The notes under the pieces were generated by a model. The model saw only the letters and a list, made by a program, of their open reading frames with translations, made no database searches and was not told the DNA's origin. Below, one piece after another: positions 27,270-34,944 of a stretch of 64,000 nt of DNA (positions are counted from its first letter, which is position 1; each line of letters opens with the position of its first letter). The position numbers and the translations under genes are program-made. This DNA is from an uncultured Eubacteriales bacterium. GTDB taxonomy: Bacteria; Bacillota; Clostridia; Oscillospirales; CAG-272. The DNA lies in NCBI GenBank assembly GCA_934525675.1, contig CAKSZH010000006.1:1-64000 (forward strand). The letters run 5' to 3'.

Positions 27270-28013
27270 TCAGATCCCGTCCGTTTGTGTCGTACCGGGG
27301 GCTTCCGGCTCGTCTTCCGCAAACCCGCGCAACGCGCTTTTCGCTTCCGCGTAACGGTTTTTTGCAACTGTGACCTTATCCCCGTTACACATGGTGAACT
27401 GGTATCGCTCGATCGCAGAGACGCTTGCCAGATTTACAATGTAACTCCTGTGCGCTCTGTAAAACTGAACGGACGGCAGCTTTGCGCAGACCTCGTTGAG
27501 AGATCCGGTGCAGACGTGTACCTCGTCCCGGCAGTGGACGTCAAGCTCTGTCCGGAACACTTCTATGTACAGAATGCTGTCGATTGCCACCGACACCCGG
27601 TTACCCTCGTTTCCGCGCAGAATAATGCGCGGTTCCCGACGGTACCTGCGGACGATATGCCGAAGGGGTTCCTTGAGCGCCTTTCTCGTAATCGGCTCCA
27701 CAAGATACCCCATGGGGAACACGCTGTACGCATCCAGCGCAAGCCCCGCGTCCTCCGCAAGAAACACAACCTCCGTGTCACAGCCGGCGTCGCGCAGGGA
27801 CCTGACAAACTCAAGACCGCTCGCGCCGCCCGCAAAGGTGGAAATCAGGAGCAACTGATAGCTGTGCTCCGTCATGGCTTTTTGCAGGCTCCGGAAATTC
27901 CGGAACAGTTCCACGGTGATCTCAAAAAGCATATCTTCCGCCAGCTTTTTCAGATCCGCCGCAATGACCGCCCCATCCGTTCCGCTGTCCTGACAAATCG
28001 CCACTCTGAACAT
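27270..28013 (-). CDS. LytTR-family regulator with a degenerate receiver domain
   Basis: 247 residues. The C-terminal part (about 135-235) is a LytTR DNA-binding domain (SILYIEV...YRAHRSYIVNLASVSAIER). The N-terminal ~120 residues align with CheY-like receivers but lack the phosphorylation chemistry: the Asp expected after the third strand is Ser58, the acidic pair is Gln8-Asp9, the conserved Thr/Ser is Ala86 and the Lys before Pro is Glu106. It should therefore not be phosphorylated normally and no histidine kinase gene is nearby. LytTR proteins usually control surface, bacteriocin or virulence genes; the adjacent surface lipoprotein is a plausible target. Confidence 0.88.
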   Translation of the reverse strand: MFRVAICQDSGTDGAVIAADLKKLAEDMLFEITVELFRNFRSLQKAMTEHSYQLLLISTFAGGASGLEFVRSLRDAGCDTEVVFLAEDAGLALDAYSVFPMGYLVEPITRKALKEPLRHIVRRYRREPRIILRGNEGNRVSVAIDSILYIEVFRTELDVHCRDEVHVCTGSLNEVCAKLPSVQFYRAHRSYIVNLASVSAIERYQFTMCNGDKVTVAKNRYAEAKSALRGFAEDEPEAPGTTQTDGI

Positions 28014-28054
28014 TGCAAGACTCCTTCCTTTTCCGACTTCTTGGTGCTGAGGAT

Positions 28055-28083
28055 ATTATATCATACAAGATTACCTAATGCAA
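28055..28083 (-). promoter_or_regulatory. Sigma-A promoter of the LytTR regulator
   Basis: Minus-strand TTGCAT (28083-28078), 17-nt spacer, TATAAT (28060-28055), 42 nt before the start codon. Confidence 0.8.
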
Positions 28084-28211
28084 GAAGGATTGACAAATTA
28101 TGTACCGGAAAATCCCACCGCGATTTCCTGAATTTTCTTCCCGCGAGCGCTCAAAAGAAAATATTATATATTAGGATGACTTTTTGGAGCACGGCGGCGC
28201 ACCGTTCCATA

Positions 28212-28240
28212 CAAAAAAAGCAAGCCGGGAGGCTTTGCTT
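28212..28240 (-). terminator. Intrinsic terminator of the XRE regulator gene
   Basis: AAGCAAAGCC, short loop, GGCTTGCTT on the minus strand followed by TTTTTTGT, directly after the stop at 28249. Confidence 0.75.
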
Positions 28241-28248
28241 ATTTGTCA

Positions 28249-28554
28249 TCATGGCTCATGGCACGGAGCATCTGAATGGCGGCGGACTTCCGGGTCGGCG
28301 TCAGGCAGACCCAACAGCCGAACAGTTTTTTTCAAGTCCGGTGTCAGCTCGACCATGTCCGCATCGGTGAAGAACTGCGACAAGGCGATGCCGGATCCTT
28401 TGCATGCCGTCTCAAGCGTCGCAACGGAAGGAACCGTATTTCTTCTGAAAATGTTACCGATGGTGGACTGCACCAGACCGCACTCCTTTGAAAGTTTGTA
28501 CTCCGTCCATCCGCGTTCCCGCAATAACTGCCGGAGACGGGCGTGCGTATCCAT
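28249..28554 (-). CDS. Small XRE-type helix-turn-helix regulator
   Basis: 101 residues. The helix-turn-helix of the Cro/C1 type covers residues 4-62 (LRQLLRERGWTEYKLSKECG, then STIGNIFRRNTVPSVATL). A short acidic C-terminal tail has no recognised domain. Ribosome-binding site GGAAGGTGGTG. The promoter region carries two palindromes (28595-28615), a natural site for autoregulation. Its target is unknown. Confidence 0.88.
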   Translation of the reverse strand: MDTHARLRQLLRERGWTEYKLSKECGLVQSTIGNIFRRNTVPSVATLETACKGSGIALSQFFTDADMVELTPDLKKTVRLLGLPDADPEVRRHSDAPCHEP

Positions 28555-28578
28555 AGCATCACCACCTTCCTCATAACT

Positions 28579-28615
28579 ATTTTACTTCCAAAGCGAGAAT
28601 TCTCATACTTACGAG
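28579..28615 (-). promoter_or_regulatory. Promoter and candidate operator of the XRE gene
   Basis: TAAAAT -10 (28584-28579). Just upstream, over the -35 position, lie GAGAATTCTC (perfect palindrome, 28595-28604) and CTCATACTTACGAG (imperfect palindrome, 28602-28615), sharing three bases. Confidence 0.5.
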
Positions 28616-28734
28616 TTAAATCGACAATAGGCATGTGGCATGATGTATACAGGAAAGGGTACTCGGCTCGGCGGGCTCTTTGCTTTGCGGGGTATCGCTT
28701 CGTGAAAACACCGCACCGCGGTATTTTCACTCGC

Positions 28735-28757
28735 TCACCCTTGGTCCCGAATTGGCT
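28735..28757 (-). other. Possible tRNA-Pro anticodon-arm fragment
   Basis: 12 nt (28740-28751) are identical to the anticodon-arm segment 29044-29055 of the intact tRNA-Pro downstream. Short enough to be chance, but it lies within 300 bp of the parent and beside a longer remnant. Confidence 0.3.
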
Positions 28758-28794
28758 CGGAACCGAAGAAGCCGCAGAGCACAACGCTATCCTT

Positions 28795-28844
28795 CCGACC
28801 ACAAAAAAGCAGGGACACAAGTGCCCCTGCTTTTTTGTGGTCGG
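28795..28844 (-). terminator. Perfect 20-bp inverted repeat, duplicated tRNA terminator
   Basis: Arms 28795-28814 and 28825-28844 are exact complements around a 10-nt loop and contain AAAAAAG/CTTTTTT. The right arm includes the last 7 nt of the decayed tRNA at 28838-28867, just as the terminator of the intact tRNA abuts its CCA end. Confidence 0.8.
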
Positions 28845-28867
28845 AGTGACAGGATTCTGAACCAAGC
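28838..28867 (-). pseudogene. Decayed tRNA-Pro with internal 22-nt deletion
   Basis: Read on the minus strand, GCTTGGTTC is joined through one extra A to GAATCCTGTCACTCCGACCA. Both parts are identical to the intact tRNA-Pro at 29011-29087, where they are separated by 22 nt that end in a second GGTTC. A deletion between the two GGTTC copies explains it. The 5' half of the tRNA is lost. Confidence 0.75.
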
Positions 28868-28972
28868 CGAGCGCGCGCTGCGCGCTTCGGCGGCAAATTG
28901 CATTTTGTCGGGTCAAAAACGTTCGCCTCCGGAGCAATTTGCACGCAGATTCTCGTGCTTGTCGCATCAACA

Positions 28973-29011
28973 AAAATTCCGGATGGGACACAAGGTCCCA
29001 TCCGGAATTTT
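28973..29011 (-). terminator. Intrinsic terminator of tRNA-Pro
   Basis: 17-bp perfect stem (28973-28989 with 28995-29011), 5-nt loop, followed on the minus strand by TTGTTG. The stem begins at the last base of the tRNA CCA end. Confidence 0.85.
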
Positions 29012-29087
29012 GGTCGGAGTGACAGGATTCGAACCTGCGGCCTCTTGGTCCCGAACCAAGCGCACTACCAAGCTGTGCCACACCCCG
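29011..29087 (-). tRNA. tRNA-Pro (anticodon CGG), CCA encoded
   Basis: 77 nt. Acceptor CGGGGTG pairs with CACTCCG; the anticodon stem CTTGG/CCAAG encloses loop TTCGGGA, giving anticodon CGG; the T arm is GCAGGTTCGAATCCTGT. CCA is encoded at 29013-29011. It has a consensus promoter just upstream and a hairpin terminator abutting the 3' end. Confidence 0.95.
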
Positions 29088-29101
29088 TTTCAAACGCAGA
29101 T

Positions 29102-29130
29102 AGTATAGCACATCTCCCCTCAATTGTCAA
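29102..29130 (-). promoter_or_regulatory. Sigma-A promoter of tRNA-Pro
   Basis: Minus-strand TTGACA (29130-29125), 17-nt spacer, TATACT (29107-29102), 14 nt before the mature 5' end. Confidence 0.88.
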
Positions 29131-29285
29131 GCCTTTTTTCAAAAAAGCATTCCGCTTTCGCGGGAATCCTTTCGCCGCGCGTTTTTTCCAAACCGCCGAT
29201 GTTTCTGCCGCGGCTATTTTGCCGCATCGGTCCGCCGCTCTGCCTTGCGGAAAACATACCGTTTCCGGGCGCGCAGAAAAGAAAT

Positions 29286-29318
29286 CTCCCGCGTTCCGAT
29301 GTGCTCGGAGCGCGGGAG
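29286..29318 (-). terminator. Intrinsic terminator of the zinc-ribbon gene
   Basis: CTCCCGCGCTCCGAG / TCGGAACGCGGGAG stem on the minus strand followed by ATTTCTTTTCT, 46 nt after the stop. Confidence 0.8.
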
Positions 29319-29364
29319 TTCCCGAAACTATGCAACTCCGGTCGCCCGACGGGCGAGGACGGAA

Positions 29365-29640
29365 TTACTGCTTATTTCTGAAGCAATCGCTGCAGTAGAC
29401 CGGGCGGTCTTCACGGGGCTGGAAGGGAACCTTGCAGGGCTTTCCGCATTCAGCGCAGACTGCGTCGAACATTTCGCGCGGCTCACCGCTGCGAGCTGCG
29501 CCCTTACGTGCAGCACGGCATGCCTTGCAACGCTGAGGCTCGTTGGTGAAGCCCTTTTCAGCGTAAAATTCCTGCTCTCCGGCAGTGAAGGTGAATTCCT
29601 GTCCGCAATCCTTGCAGACGAGCGTCTTGTCAGTGTACAT
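29365..29640 (-). CDS. Small double zinc-ribbon protein
   Basis: 91 residues with two zinc ribbons: CKDCGQEF (9-16) paired with CKACR (38-42), and CAECGKPC paired with CSDC near the C-terminus. This is the layout of the widespread clostridial zinc-ribbon proteins (zf-trcl-like), whose function is unknown. ATG at 29640 with GAGGTTT upstream was chosen over an extension to 29688. Promoter TTGACA-17-TATACT and a terminator make it a single-gene unit, likely well expressed. Confidence 0.88.
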   Translation of the reverse strand: MYTDKTLVCKDCGQEFTFTAGEQEFYAEKGFTNEPQRCKACRAARKGAARSGEPREMFDAVCAECGKPCKVPFQPREDRPVYCSDCFRNKQ

Positions 29641-29690
29641 TTGTAAACCTCGTTTAAGAAAAATATGGACATACCTGTCACATTTCATTC

Positions 29691-29719
29691 AGTATACCAT
29701 CACTTTGCGGTTTTGTCAA
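29691..29719 (-). promoter_or_regulatory. Sigma-A promoter of the zinc-ribbon gene
   Basis: Minus-strand TTGACA (29719-29714), 17-nt spacer, TATACT (29696-29691). Confidence 0.85.
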
Positions 29720-29841
29720 GTGTTTTTCAGCAATCTGCAAATTTTTTTCGTTTCCGGAGCAAATAATCCGCGGTTTTCCACAAAATACGTGCGGAATCGT
29801 GGCATTTTTTACTTTTTTATGAAGAAAAACCGTCAAACCGG

Positions 29842-29870
29842 TTGTGAAAACACCGGGGCGATGATATAAT
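29842..29870 (+). promoter_or_regulatory. Sigma-A promoter for the CmpB-like/TetR pair
   Basis: TTGTGA at 29842-29847, 17-nt spacer, TATAAT at 29865-29870. Confidence 0.8.
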
Positions 29871-29990
29871 AAAAAATGAACTAACCGCTCCGGAGTACGG
29901 GCGGCGGGCAGACACACGCTTGCCGTGTCGATATCCGACCACCGGAACCGGTTCCGGACCGGAATCCAACGGAGAAAAAGGAGGAAGAAC

Positions 29991-30707
29991 GTGCAGGAAA
30001 ACAAGCAACCCGCGGGCGACGGATCGACGATCAGTCTTGCGGAACGCGCACCGGAAACGGAAAGCGCCGTTACCCATATGCCCCTCACGCCCTGGAACAT
30101 CCTTTTTCTGTTCCTGCTCGGCGGATTTGCCGGTACCATTGTGGAAACCATCTACTGTTTCCTCATCGAGCGCCATTTCGCGTGGCGTGCGGGACTGATG
30201 TTCGTTCCCTTCAACCCGGTGTACGGCGGAGGAATCCTCATGCTGTACTTTGCGCTCCGTGCGTTTGACAAGCGGCAGAAGCTGCGCATTTTCTTCACCA
30301 GCTATGTAGTCGGCACGATTGCGGAATTCATTTTCTCCTGGCTGCAGGAACACATCCTCGGAAGCGTGAGCTGGGATTACTCGAATATGCCGCTCAACAT
30401 CTGCGGGCGGGTCTGCCTGTTCTACTCGGTCGGCTGGGGCATCCTCGGGCTTCTCTGGACGCTGTATGTCTGTCCGTATCTGGAGCACATGATTATGCGG
30501 ATTCCGGAAAAAGCCAAAAAGATCACGGTTTCCGTCGCGCTCGGGCTGGTCGTATGCGGCATGATCGTATCATCGCTTGCCCTGCTTTCGTGGCGGGCGC
30601 GGTCGCTCGACCTGCCGGCACCGTTCTACGCCCCTCTGTTCGGTCGGGTCTTCCCCGATGAGGTCATGCACTGGTTTTACCCCAACCTCTGGTTCCGCGT
30701 CGGCTGA
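29991..30707 (+). CDS. CmpB-like membrane protein (putative ABC-transporter type IV)
   Basis: 238 residues with about six membrane segments. The motif WNILFLFLLGGFAGTIVETIYC and later FVPFNPVYGGG and GRVCLFYSVGWGI are typical of the CmpB/putative ABC-transporter type IV family of Clostridia; transport has not been shown for most members. The start is GTG at 29991, chosen because AAGGAGG lies 7 nt upstream; no suitable ATG exists. The TetR gene follows after 33 nt, so they share a transcript. Confidence 0.85.
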   Translation: MQENKQPAGDGSTISLAERAPETESAVTHMPLTPWNILFLFLLGGFAGTIVETIYCFLIERHFAWRAGLMFVPFNPVYGGGILMLYFALRAFDKRQKLRIFFTSYVVGTIAEFIFSWLQEHILGSVSWDYSNMPLNICGRVCLFYSVGWGILGLLWTLYVCPYLEHMIMRIPEKAKKITVSVALGLVVCGMIVSSLALLSWRARSLDLPAPFYAPLFGRVFPDEVMHWFYPNLWFRVG

Positions 30708-30740
30708 CGCAACCACCCCCAAAAAAGGAGGAAGTGTACC

Positions 30741-31295
30741 ATGTCGGAAATCACCAAGCGGGCACTGGAGCAGTCGCTCAAGAATCTGCTCCTCAAAAAG
30801 CCGCTCAACAAAATCACCATCAGCGACATTGCAGAGGACTGCGGCATCAACCGCATGACGTTTTACTATCATTTTCAGGATATTTACGATCTTGTGGAGT
30901 GGTCGTGCCTCGAAGACGCGCGCAAGGCGCTTGCGGAAAACAAAACGCACGATACCTGGGAAACGGGACTTCTCCGCATTTTTTACGCGGTGCGCGAAAA
31001 CAAGCCGTTCATTATGAATGTCTACCGCTGCGTGGACCGCGAGCAGGTGGAGCACTACCTCAAACCGCTTGCCGACAATCTGCTTATGGGTGTGATCGAA
31101 GAGGAATCCGCCGGAATGACCGTCAGAAAGGAAGACAAGGAATTCATCGCAAGGGTCTATTCCTATTGTTTTGTGGGGCTGATGCTCGACTGGATCCGCG
31201 ACGATATGAAGGAAGAGCCGGAGGAAATCGTCAAGAAGCTGGCGCTCGTGATTGAAAATGCGTTTTCCAGTGCGCTCAACCGCTTCCGCCTCTGA
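30741..31295 (+). CDS. TetR/AcrR-family regulator (DhaS-like C-terminus)
   Basis: 184 residues. The N-terminal helix-turn-helix is clear (KITISDIAEDCGINRMTFYYHFQD, 24-47). The C-terminal ligand domain resembles the TetR_C_8/DhaS group (VYSYCFVGLMLDWIRDDMKEEPEEIV). It is co-transcribed with the CmpB-like gene and sits directly before oleate hydratase, which has its own promoter; fatty-acid-responsive control of that gene is a reasonable inference. Ribosome-binding site AAGGAGGAAG. Confidence 0.9.
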   Translation: MSEITKRALEQSLKNLLLKKPLNKITISDIAEDCGINRMTFYYHFQDIYDLVEWSCLEDARKALAENKTHDTWETGLLRIFYAVRENKPFIMNVYRCVDREQVEHYLKPLADNLLMGVIEEESAGMTVRKEDKEFIARVYSYCFVGLMLDWIRDDMKEEPEEIVKKLALVIENAFSSALNRFRL

Positions 31296-31511
31296 TTCCG
31301 GAGTGTTCCGGCGGCTTCTGTTGCCGCCGGTTTTCTTCGGGTGCTCCGCCCTCTGCATCCGGGGAACGGATACCTGAAGCGCGGACGGCAGTCGTCGCCC
31401 GGTTCCCCGGAACCGTTTCCGCCGTCTGCATCCGGCAGCCGATACATTCCGCGCGGTCTGCGGCGTCCCCGCATTTTATCAAAAACAGCGATCTGATAAA
31501 ATTCCATACAC

Positions 31512-31550
31512 AAAAAGCTCCGTGATGAAAATCCCATCACGGAGCTTTTT
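31512..31550 (+). terminator. Intrinsic terminator of the TetR gene
   Basis: 16-bp perfect stem AAAAAGCTCCGTGATG / CATCACGGAGCTTTTT, 7-nt loop, ending in a T run. Confidence 0.9.
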
Positions 31551-31557
31551 TTGCTGA

Positions 31558-31585
31558 TTGCAAAGTCTTTTTTTGTGGATATAAT
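31558..31585 (+). promoter_or_regulatory. Promoter of oleate hydratase
   Basis: TTGCAA at 31558-31563, 16-nt spacer, TATAAT at 31580-31585, 41 nt before the ATG. Confidence 0.8.
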
Positions 31586-31626
31586 GAGAGTACAAACAAA
31601 AAATCAAAACACAGGAGGTACTCCCC

Positions 31627-33420
31627 ATGTATTATTCCGCAGGAACTTATGAATCATTTGCACATCCCGAAAAGCCGAAGGACGCGGATAAGAAATCCGC
31701 TTATATCATCGGAACCGGACTTGCCGGTCTGACAGCGGCGTTTTACCTGGTCCGCGACGGTCAGGTGAAGGGTGAGCACATCCACCTTCTCGAAAAGCTG
31801 GAGCTTGCCGGCGGCAGCTGTGACGGCAGAAAAGACGTCACCAAGGGCTTCTATATGCGCGGCGGCAGAGAAATGGACAACCATTTCGAGGTCATGTGGG
31901 ACGTGTTCCGCGACGTTCCGTCGATTGAAACGCCCGGTGTCTCGGTGCTTGACGAATACTACTGGCTCAACAAGCACGACCCCAACTATTCGCTCTGCCG
32001 TGCGACCGTCCGCTGCGGCGAGGACGCACACACCGACAAGCAGTTCAAATTGGACAAGGCGTCTGCCATGGCACTCTCCAAGCTCTTCATCACGCCCGAA
32101 AAGGATCTGGAGAACAAGAAAATTTCCGAGGTGCTTCCCGAATCCTTCTGGAGCACGAACTTCTGGCTCTACTGGCAGACCATGTTCGCCTTCCAGCGTT
32201 GGTCAAGCGCCCTGGAAATGAAGCGGTACCTCTGCCGTTATGTCCATCACATCGACGGACTTCCCGACTTCAGCGCTCTGCGCTTCACCAAGTACAACCA
32301 GTATGAGAGCATGATCCTGCCGCTCGTGAAGTATCTGGAGAGCCACGGCGTGAAGATCGAATACGGCATGGACGTGAAGAACGTCGTTATCAAGGAAGAG
32401 AACGGCAAGAAGGTCGCCCGTCAGATCGTTTACGTCAAGGACGGCAAGGAGGCGACCATCGACCTCATTGAGGACGATCTGGTGTTCATCACCAACGGCT
32501 GCTGCACCGACACCTCCTGCTACGGCGACCAGACCCACGCGCCCGACCTTTCCGGAATCAAAAACGGCTCCGGCGAGTCCTGGGATCTGTGGAAGAACAT
32601 CGCCGCGCAGGCAAAGAACGGCGAGTACGGCAACCCCGATGCTTTCTGCTCCGACGTGGAAGCAACCAACTGGATGAGCGCAACGGTCGCAACCTCGGAT
32701 GAAACGGTTATCCGCCACATCATGGACATCTGCAAGCGGGATCCCCGCGAGGGCAAGGTGACCACGGGCGGTATCGTCACGGTCAAGGACTCCACCGAAA
32801 ACTGGTATCTGTCCTGGACGATCAACCGTCAGCCGCAGTTCCGCGCGCAGGACAGAAACACGGTCCTTGTCTGGGTCTACTCCCTCCATACCGACCGTCC
32901 CGGCAACTTCGTCAAGAAGCCCATGCGGGAATGCACCGGTGAGGAGGTCTGCCGGGAATGGCTGTACCACATCGGTATTCCCGAAAACGAGATCGCGGAA
33001 CTTGCAAAGAACGCCTGCAACACGACGACCTGCTTCATGCCGTATATCAACGCGTTCTTCCAGCCGAGAAAGGAATCCGATCGTCCGAAGGTGGTTCCGG
33101 ACGGAGCCGTCAACTTCGCGTTCGTCGGTCAGTTTGCAGAAACGCCCCGCGATACCATTTTCACGACGGAGTATTCCATGAGAACCGGTATGGAAAGCGT
33201 CTATACCCTGCTTGACGTGGACCGCGGCGTGCCGGAGGTCTGGGGCAGCAAGTACGACGTGCGGGAACTGCTCCGCGCCTGCTACTATGCCGTTGACAAG
33301 AAGCCGATCTCCGAGCTTCCCCTCTCCTTCAAGGAAAAGATGCTGCTCAAGACCGTGCTGGATAAGGTCAAGGGCACGGATGTGGAGTTGCTTCTCAAAG
33401 AAAGCGGACTGCTCGGCTGA
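31627..33420 (+). CDS. ohyA: Oleate hydratase (FAD enzyme, MCRA family)
   Basis: 597 residues. Adds water to cis-9 unsaturated fatty acids such as oleate to give 10-hydroxy acids, a detoxification step in gut and skin bacteria. The FAD-binding motif YIIGTGLAGLTAAFYLVRDG is at 26-45; the loop RGGREMDNHFE at 78-88 contains Glu82, which matches the catalytic acid of characterised enzymes; FITNGCCTDTSCYGD is another family block. Length is typical. CAGGAGG upstream of the ATG, own promoter and terminator. Confidence 0.96.
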   Translation: MYYSAGTYESFAHPEKPKDADKKSAYIIGTGLAGLTAAFYLVRDGQVKGEHIHLLEKLELAGGSCDGRKDVTKGFYMRGGREMDNHFEVMWDVFRDVPSIETPGVSVLDEYYWLNKHDPNYSLCRATVRCGEDAHTDKQFKLDKASAMALSKLFITPEKDLENKKISEVLPESFWSTNFWLYWQTMFAFQRWSSALEMKRYLCRYVHHIDGLPDFSALRFTKYNQYESMILPLVKYLESHGVKIEYGMDVKNVVIKEENGKKVARQIVYVKDGKEATIDLIEDDLVFITNGCCTDTSCYGDQTHAPDLSGIKNGSGESWDLWKNIAAQAKNGEYGNPDAFCSDVEATNWMSATVATSDETVIRHIMDICKRDPREGKVTTGGIVTVKDSTENWYLSWTINRQPQFRAQDRNTVLVWVYSLHTDRPGNFVKKPMRECTGEEVCREWLYHIGIPENEIAELAKNACNTTTCFMPYINAFFQPRKESDRPKVVPDGAVNFAFVGQFAETPRDTIFTTEYSMRTGMESVYTLLDVDRGVPEVWGSKYDVRELLRACYYAVDKKPISELPLSFKEKMLLKTVLDKVKGTDVELLLKESGLLG

Positions 33421-33470
33421 CGCGCAGACGCCCGTCGGACAACAAAAAGCAAGCCGGAAGGCAAAAATAC

Positions 33471-33510
33471 AACAACCCCGGAGGATCCGAACGGGTCCTC
33501 CGGGGTTGTT
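33471..33510 (+). terminator. Bidirectional terminator after oleate hydratase
   Basis: 15-bp perfect stem AACAACCCCGGAGGA / TCCTCCGGGGTTGTT with T-rich tails on both sides, between two converging genes. Confidence 0.88.
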
Positions 33511-33559
33511 TTTCAGGAAAACGCCGCTGTTTTGCAAAACGTCGGACGCCTCCCTGCCC

Positions 33560-33910
33560 TTACCGTCCTGCGACGGGCACTTCCGTGACAAACGTCTCCA
33601 TCTCGGGAAGCGGCATCCCGCCCACCCGGCGGTCAATCTCCTTCCCGTCCCGGTACAAAACCAGCGTCGGGATCCGACGGACATCCATCCGGACGGCAAG
33701 CGCGACCTCCCGGTCGGTATCCACGCGGTACACCGTCACCTCCGGATGCTTCCCCGCGAACTCCGCAAGGACCGGCTCCATGGCGCGGCAGTGCGTGCAA
33801 CGGTCGGCGTAAAACTCCAGAAGGACGGTGCCGTCCGCGACCGCGTTGTCGAATTCCCACGCGCCGAGCGACCGCATCTCTCCGGTCGTGTTTTGCTTTT
33901 CCTCTGACAT
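33560..33910 (-). CDS. Thioredoxin-like protein with CTHC active site
   Basis: 116 residues, one thioredoxin fold with no signal peptide. The redox motif is C38-T-H-C41 (DRCTHCRAM) in place of the usual CGPC. The cis-proline loop reads RRIPTLVLYRDG, and the C-terminal helix is short. A CxHC motif usually raises the redox potential towards disulfide formation or isomerisation, but this is inference. AGAGG lies upstream of the ATG. Confidence 0.88.
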   Translation of the reverse strand: MSEEKQNTTGEMRSLGAWEFDNAVADGTVLLEFYADRCTHCRAMEPVLAEFAGKHPEVTVYRVDTDREVALAVRMDVRRIPTLVLYRDGKEIDRRVGGMPLPEMETFVTEVPVAGR

Positions 33911-34036
33911 TCGAAAAACCTCTTTTCTGTATTCGCGGTCACACGAAAAACGCCTGACCGCCGCGGATCGCTCCGCGAAAAAAGTATGTGCAGAATCGGC
34001 TTTCCGGATACGGCGCGCGGGAAAACGGGTTCTTCA

Positions 34037-34606
34037 TTATTTTGCACGGGTCAGGGCATAGTGCGCGCCATCGGAGATCTTCTCACCGTCGGCACCGGTC
34101 ATCAGATCCTTGCCGTCTTTGGAAATGCTCCAGTAAGACTTGTCGACATCATAATCGGCGGTCATACCGTTGACCTTCTTGATGTAAAGTCCGTACTGGC
34201 TCTCCTCGCCCTCGACCAGCTTCTCGGCAACCAGCGCCGCGCCGAGCGTTTCTGCGTCGGTGCGGAGCGTGAAGGTAACGGATTTGCCGTCCACCACGAC
34301 GTCCACGTAAATGGTCGTCTTGCCTTCACCGAAGGTCTTGTCGTTCACGTAGGTCGCGTCCGCCCAGAGTCCCTCGCGGGCAACCTTGTCGGTTTCGGAT
34401 TCGGCAGCATCCGTCGCGGATTCGGAGGGAGCTACGGTCACGGATTCGGCGGGAGCTACGGTCACGGATTCGGCGGGAGCCTTGGTAGCGGGCTCGGTAG
34501 CCGTCTCCGCGGGCTTGCCGGTACAGGACGCAAACGTCAGTACCGTCAGCGCGGCAAGCAGGACGAGCAGTACCCGAAGAGAGAAAACAGGTTTCGATTG
34601 TTTCAT
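34037..34606 (-). CDS. DUF4430 lipoprotein (transcobalamin-like domain)
   Basis: 189 residues. Lipoprotein signal with lipobox FASC at Cys28; a low-complexity linker contains three near-copies of APAESVTV (about 42-65); the C-terminal ~105 residues are a DUF4430/transcobalamin C-terminal-like domain (VTFTLRTDAETLGAALVAEK ... YWSISKDGKDLMTGADG). Such proteins bind small ligands or act with surface systems; ligand unknown. ATG at 34606 with AAAGGAG was chosen; the frame extends upstream through the leader. Promoter is about 340 nt upstream, with a terminator-like hairpin in between. Confidence 0.87.
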   Translation of the reverse strand: MKQSKPVFSLRVLLVLLAALTVLTFASCTGKPAETATEPATKAPAESVTVAPAESVTVAPSESATDAAESETDKVAREGLWADATYVNDKTFGEGKTTIYVDVVVDGKSVTFTLRTDAETLGAALVAEKLVEGEESQYGLYIKKVNGMTADYDVDKSYWSISKDGKDLMTGADGEKISDGAHYALTRAK

Positions 34607-34700
34607 GGAAATACTCCTTTTCCGTTGTGATTTGTACGCAACCGAAAATGAAAAACGTCCCCCACAGGGAAAATTCCTGTCGGAGAACGCAAAAACAAAA

Positions 34701-34722
34701 CCGTGAGCGGTCAGAATCACGG
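34701..34722 (-). promoter_or_regulatory. Terminator-like hairpin in the DUF4430 leader (candidate attenuator)
   Basis: On the minus strand CCGTGA, 10-nt loop, TCACGG is followed by TTTTGTTTTTG, about 95 nt before the start codon. An upstream CCGTGAG (34769-34763) can pair with the same CTCACGG 3' arm, so two structures compete. A second hairpin CGTTCCC...GGGAACG lies at 34732-34754. Confidence 0.5.
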
Positions 34723-34944
34723 CGGTGTCCGCGTTCCCCGATTGCCCGGGAACGGTTTTCGACTCACGGGACGATAAGCATTCCGGCTGGCGCCACAAGG
34801 GGAAATTCCCCCGGGCGGTCACGGCAATGGCTGTTGCGGCGGATCTGCCCCGCCTTTCCTTATCCCTGCGAAAGAGCGTCAGGCACTCCCCGCAGTTGTC
34901 CCGTCAGGCGGGACCGAACCGTGTTTTCCATTGTATACGGTCGG

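Noticed and set aside
28344..29123. 259-residue minus-strand frame containing GVAQLGSALGSGPRGRRFESC
   Set aside because: This is the well-known false translation across a tRNA gene; the tRNA-Pro and its remnant explain the sequence.
34607..34940. Cobalamin riboswitch before the DUF4430 gene
   Set aside because: Some CGCCGCAACAGCC-like words are suggestive, but the B12 box and the conserved core order could not be found, so only a generic candidate leader is reported.
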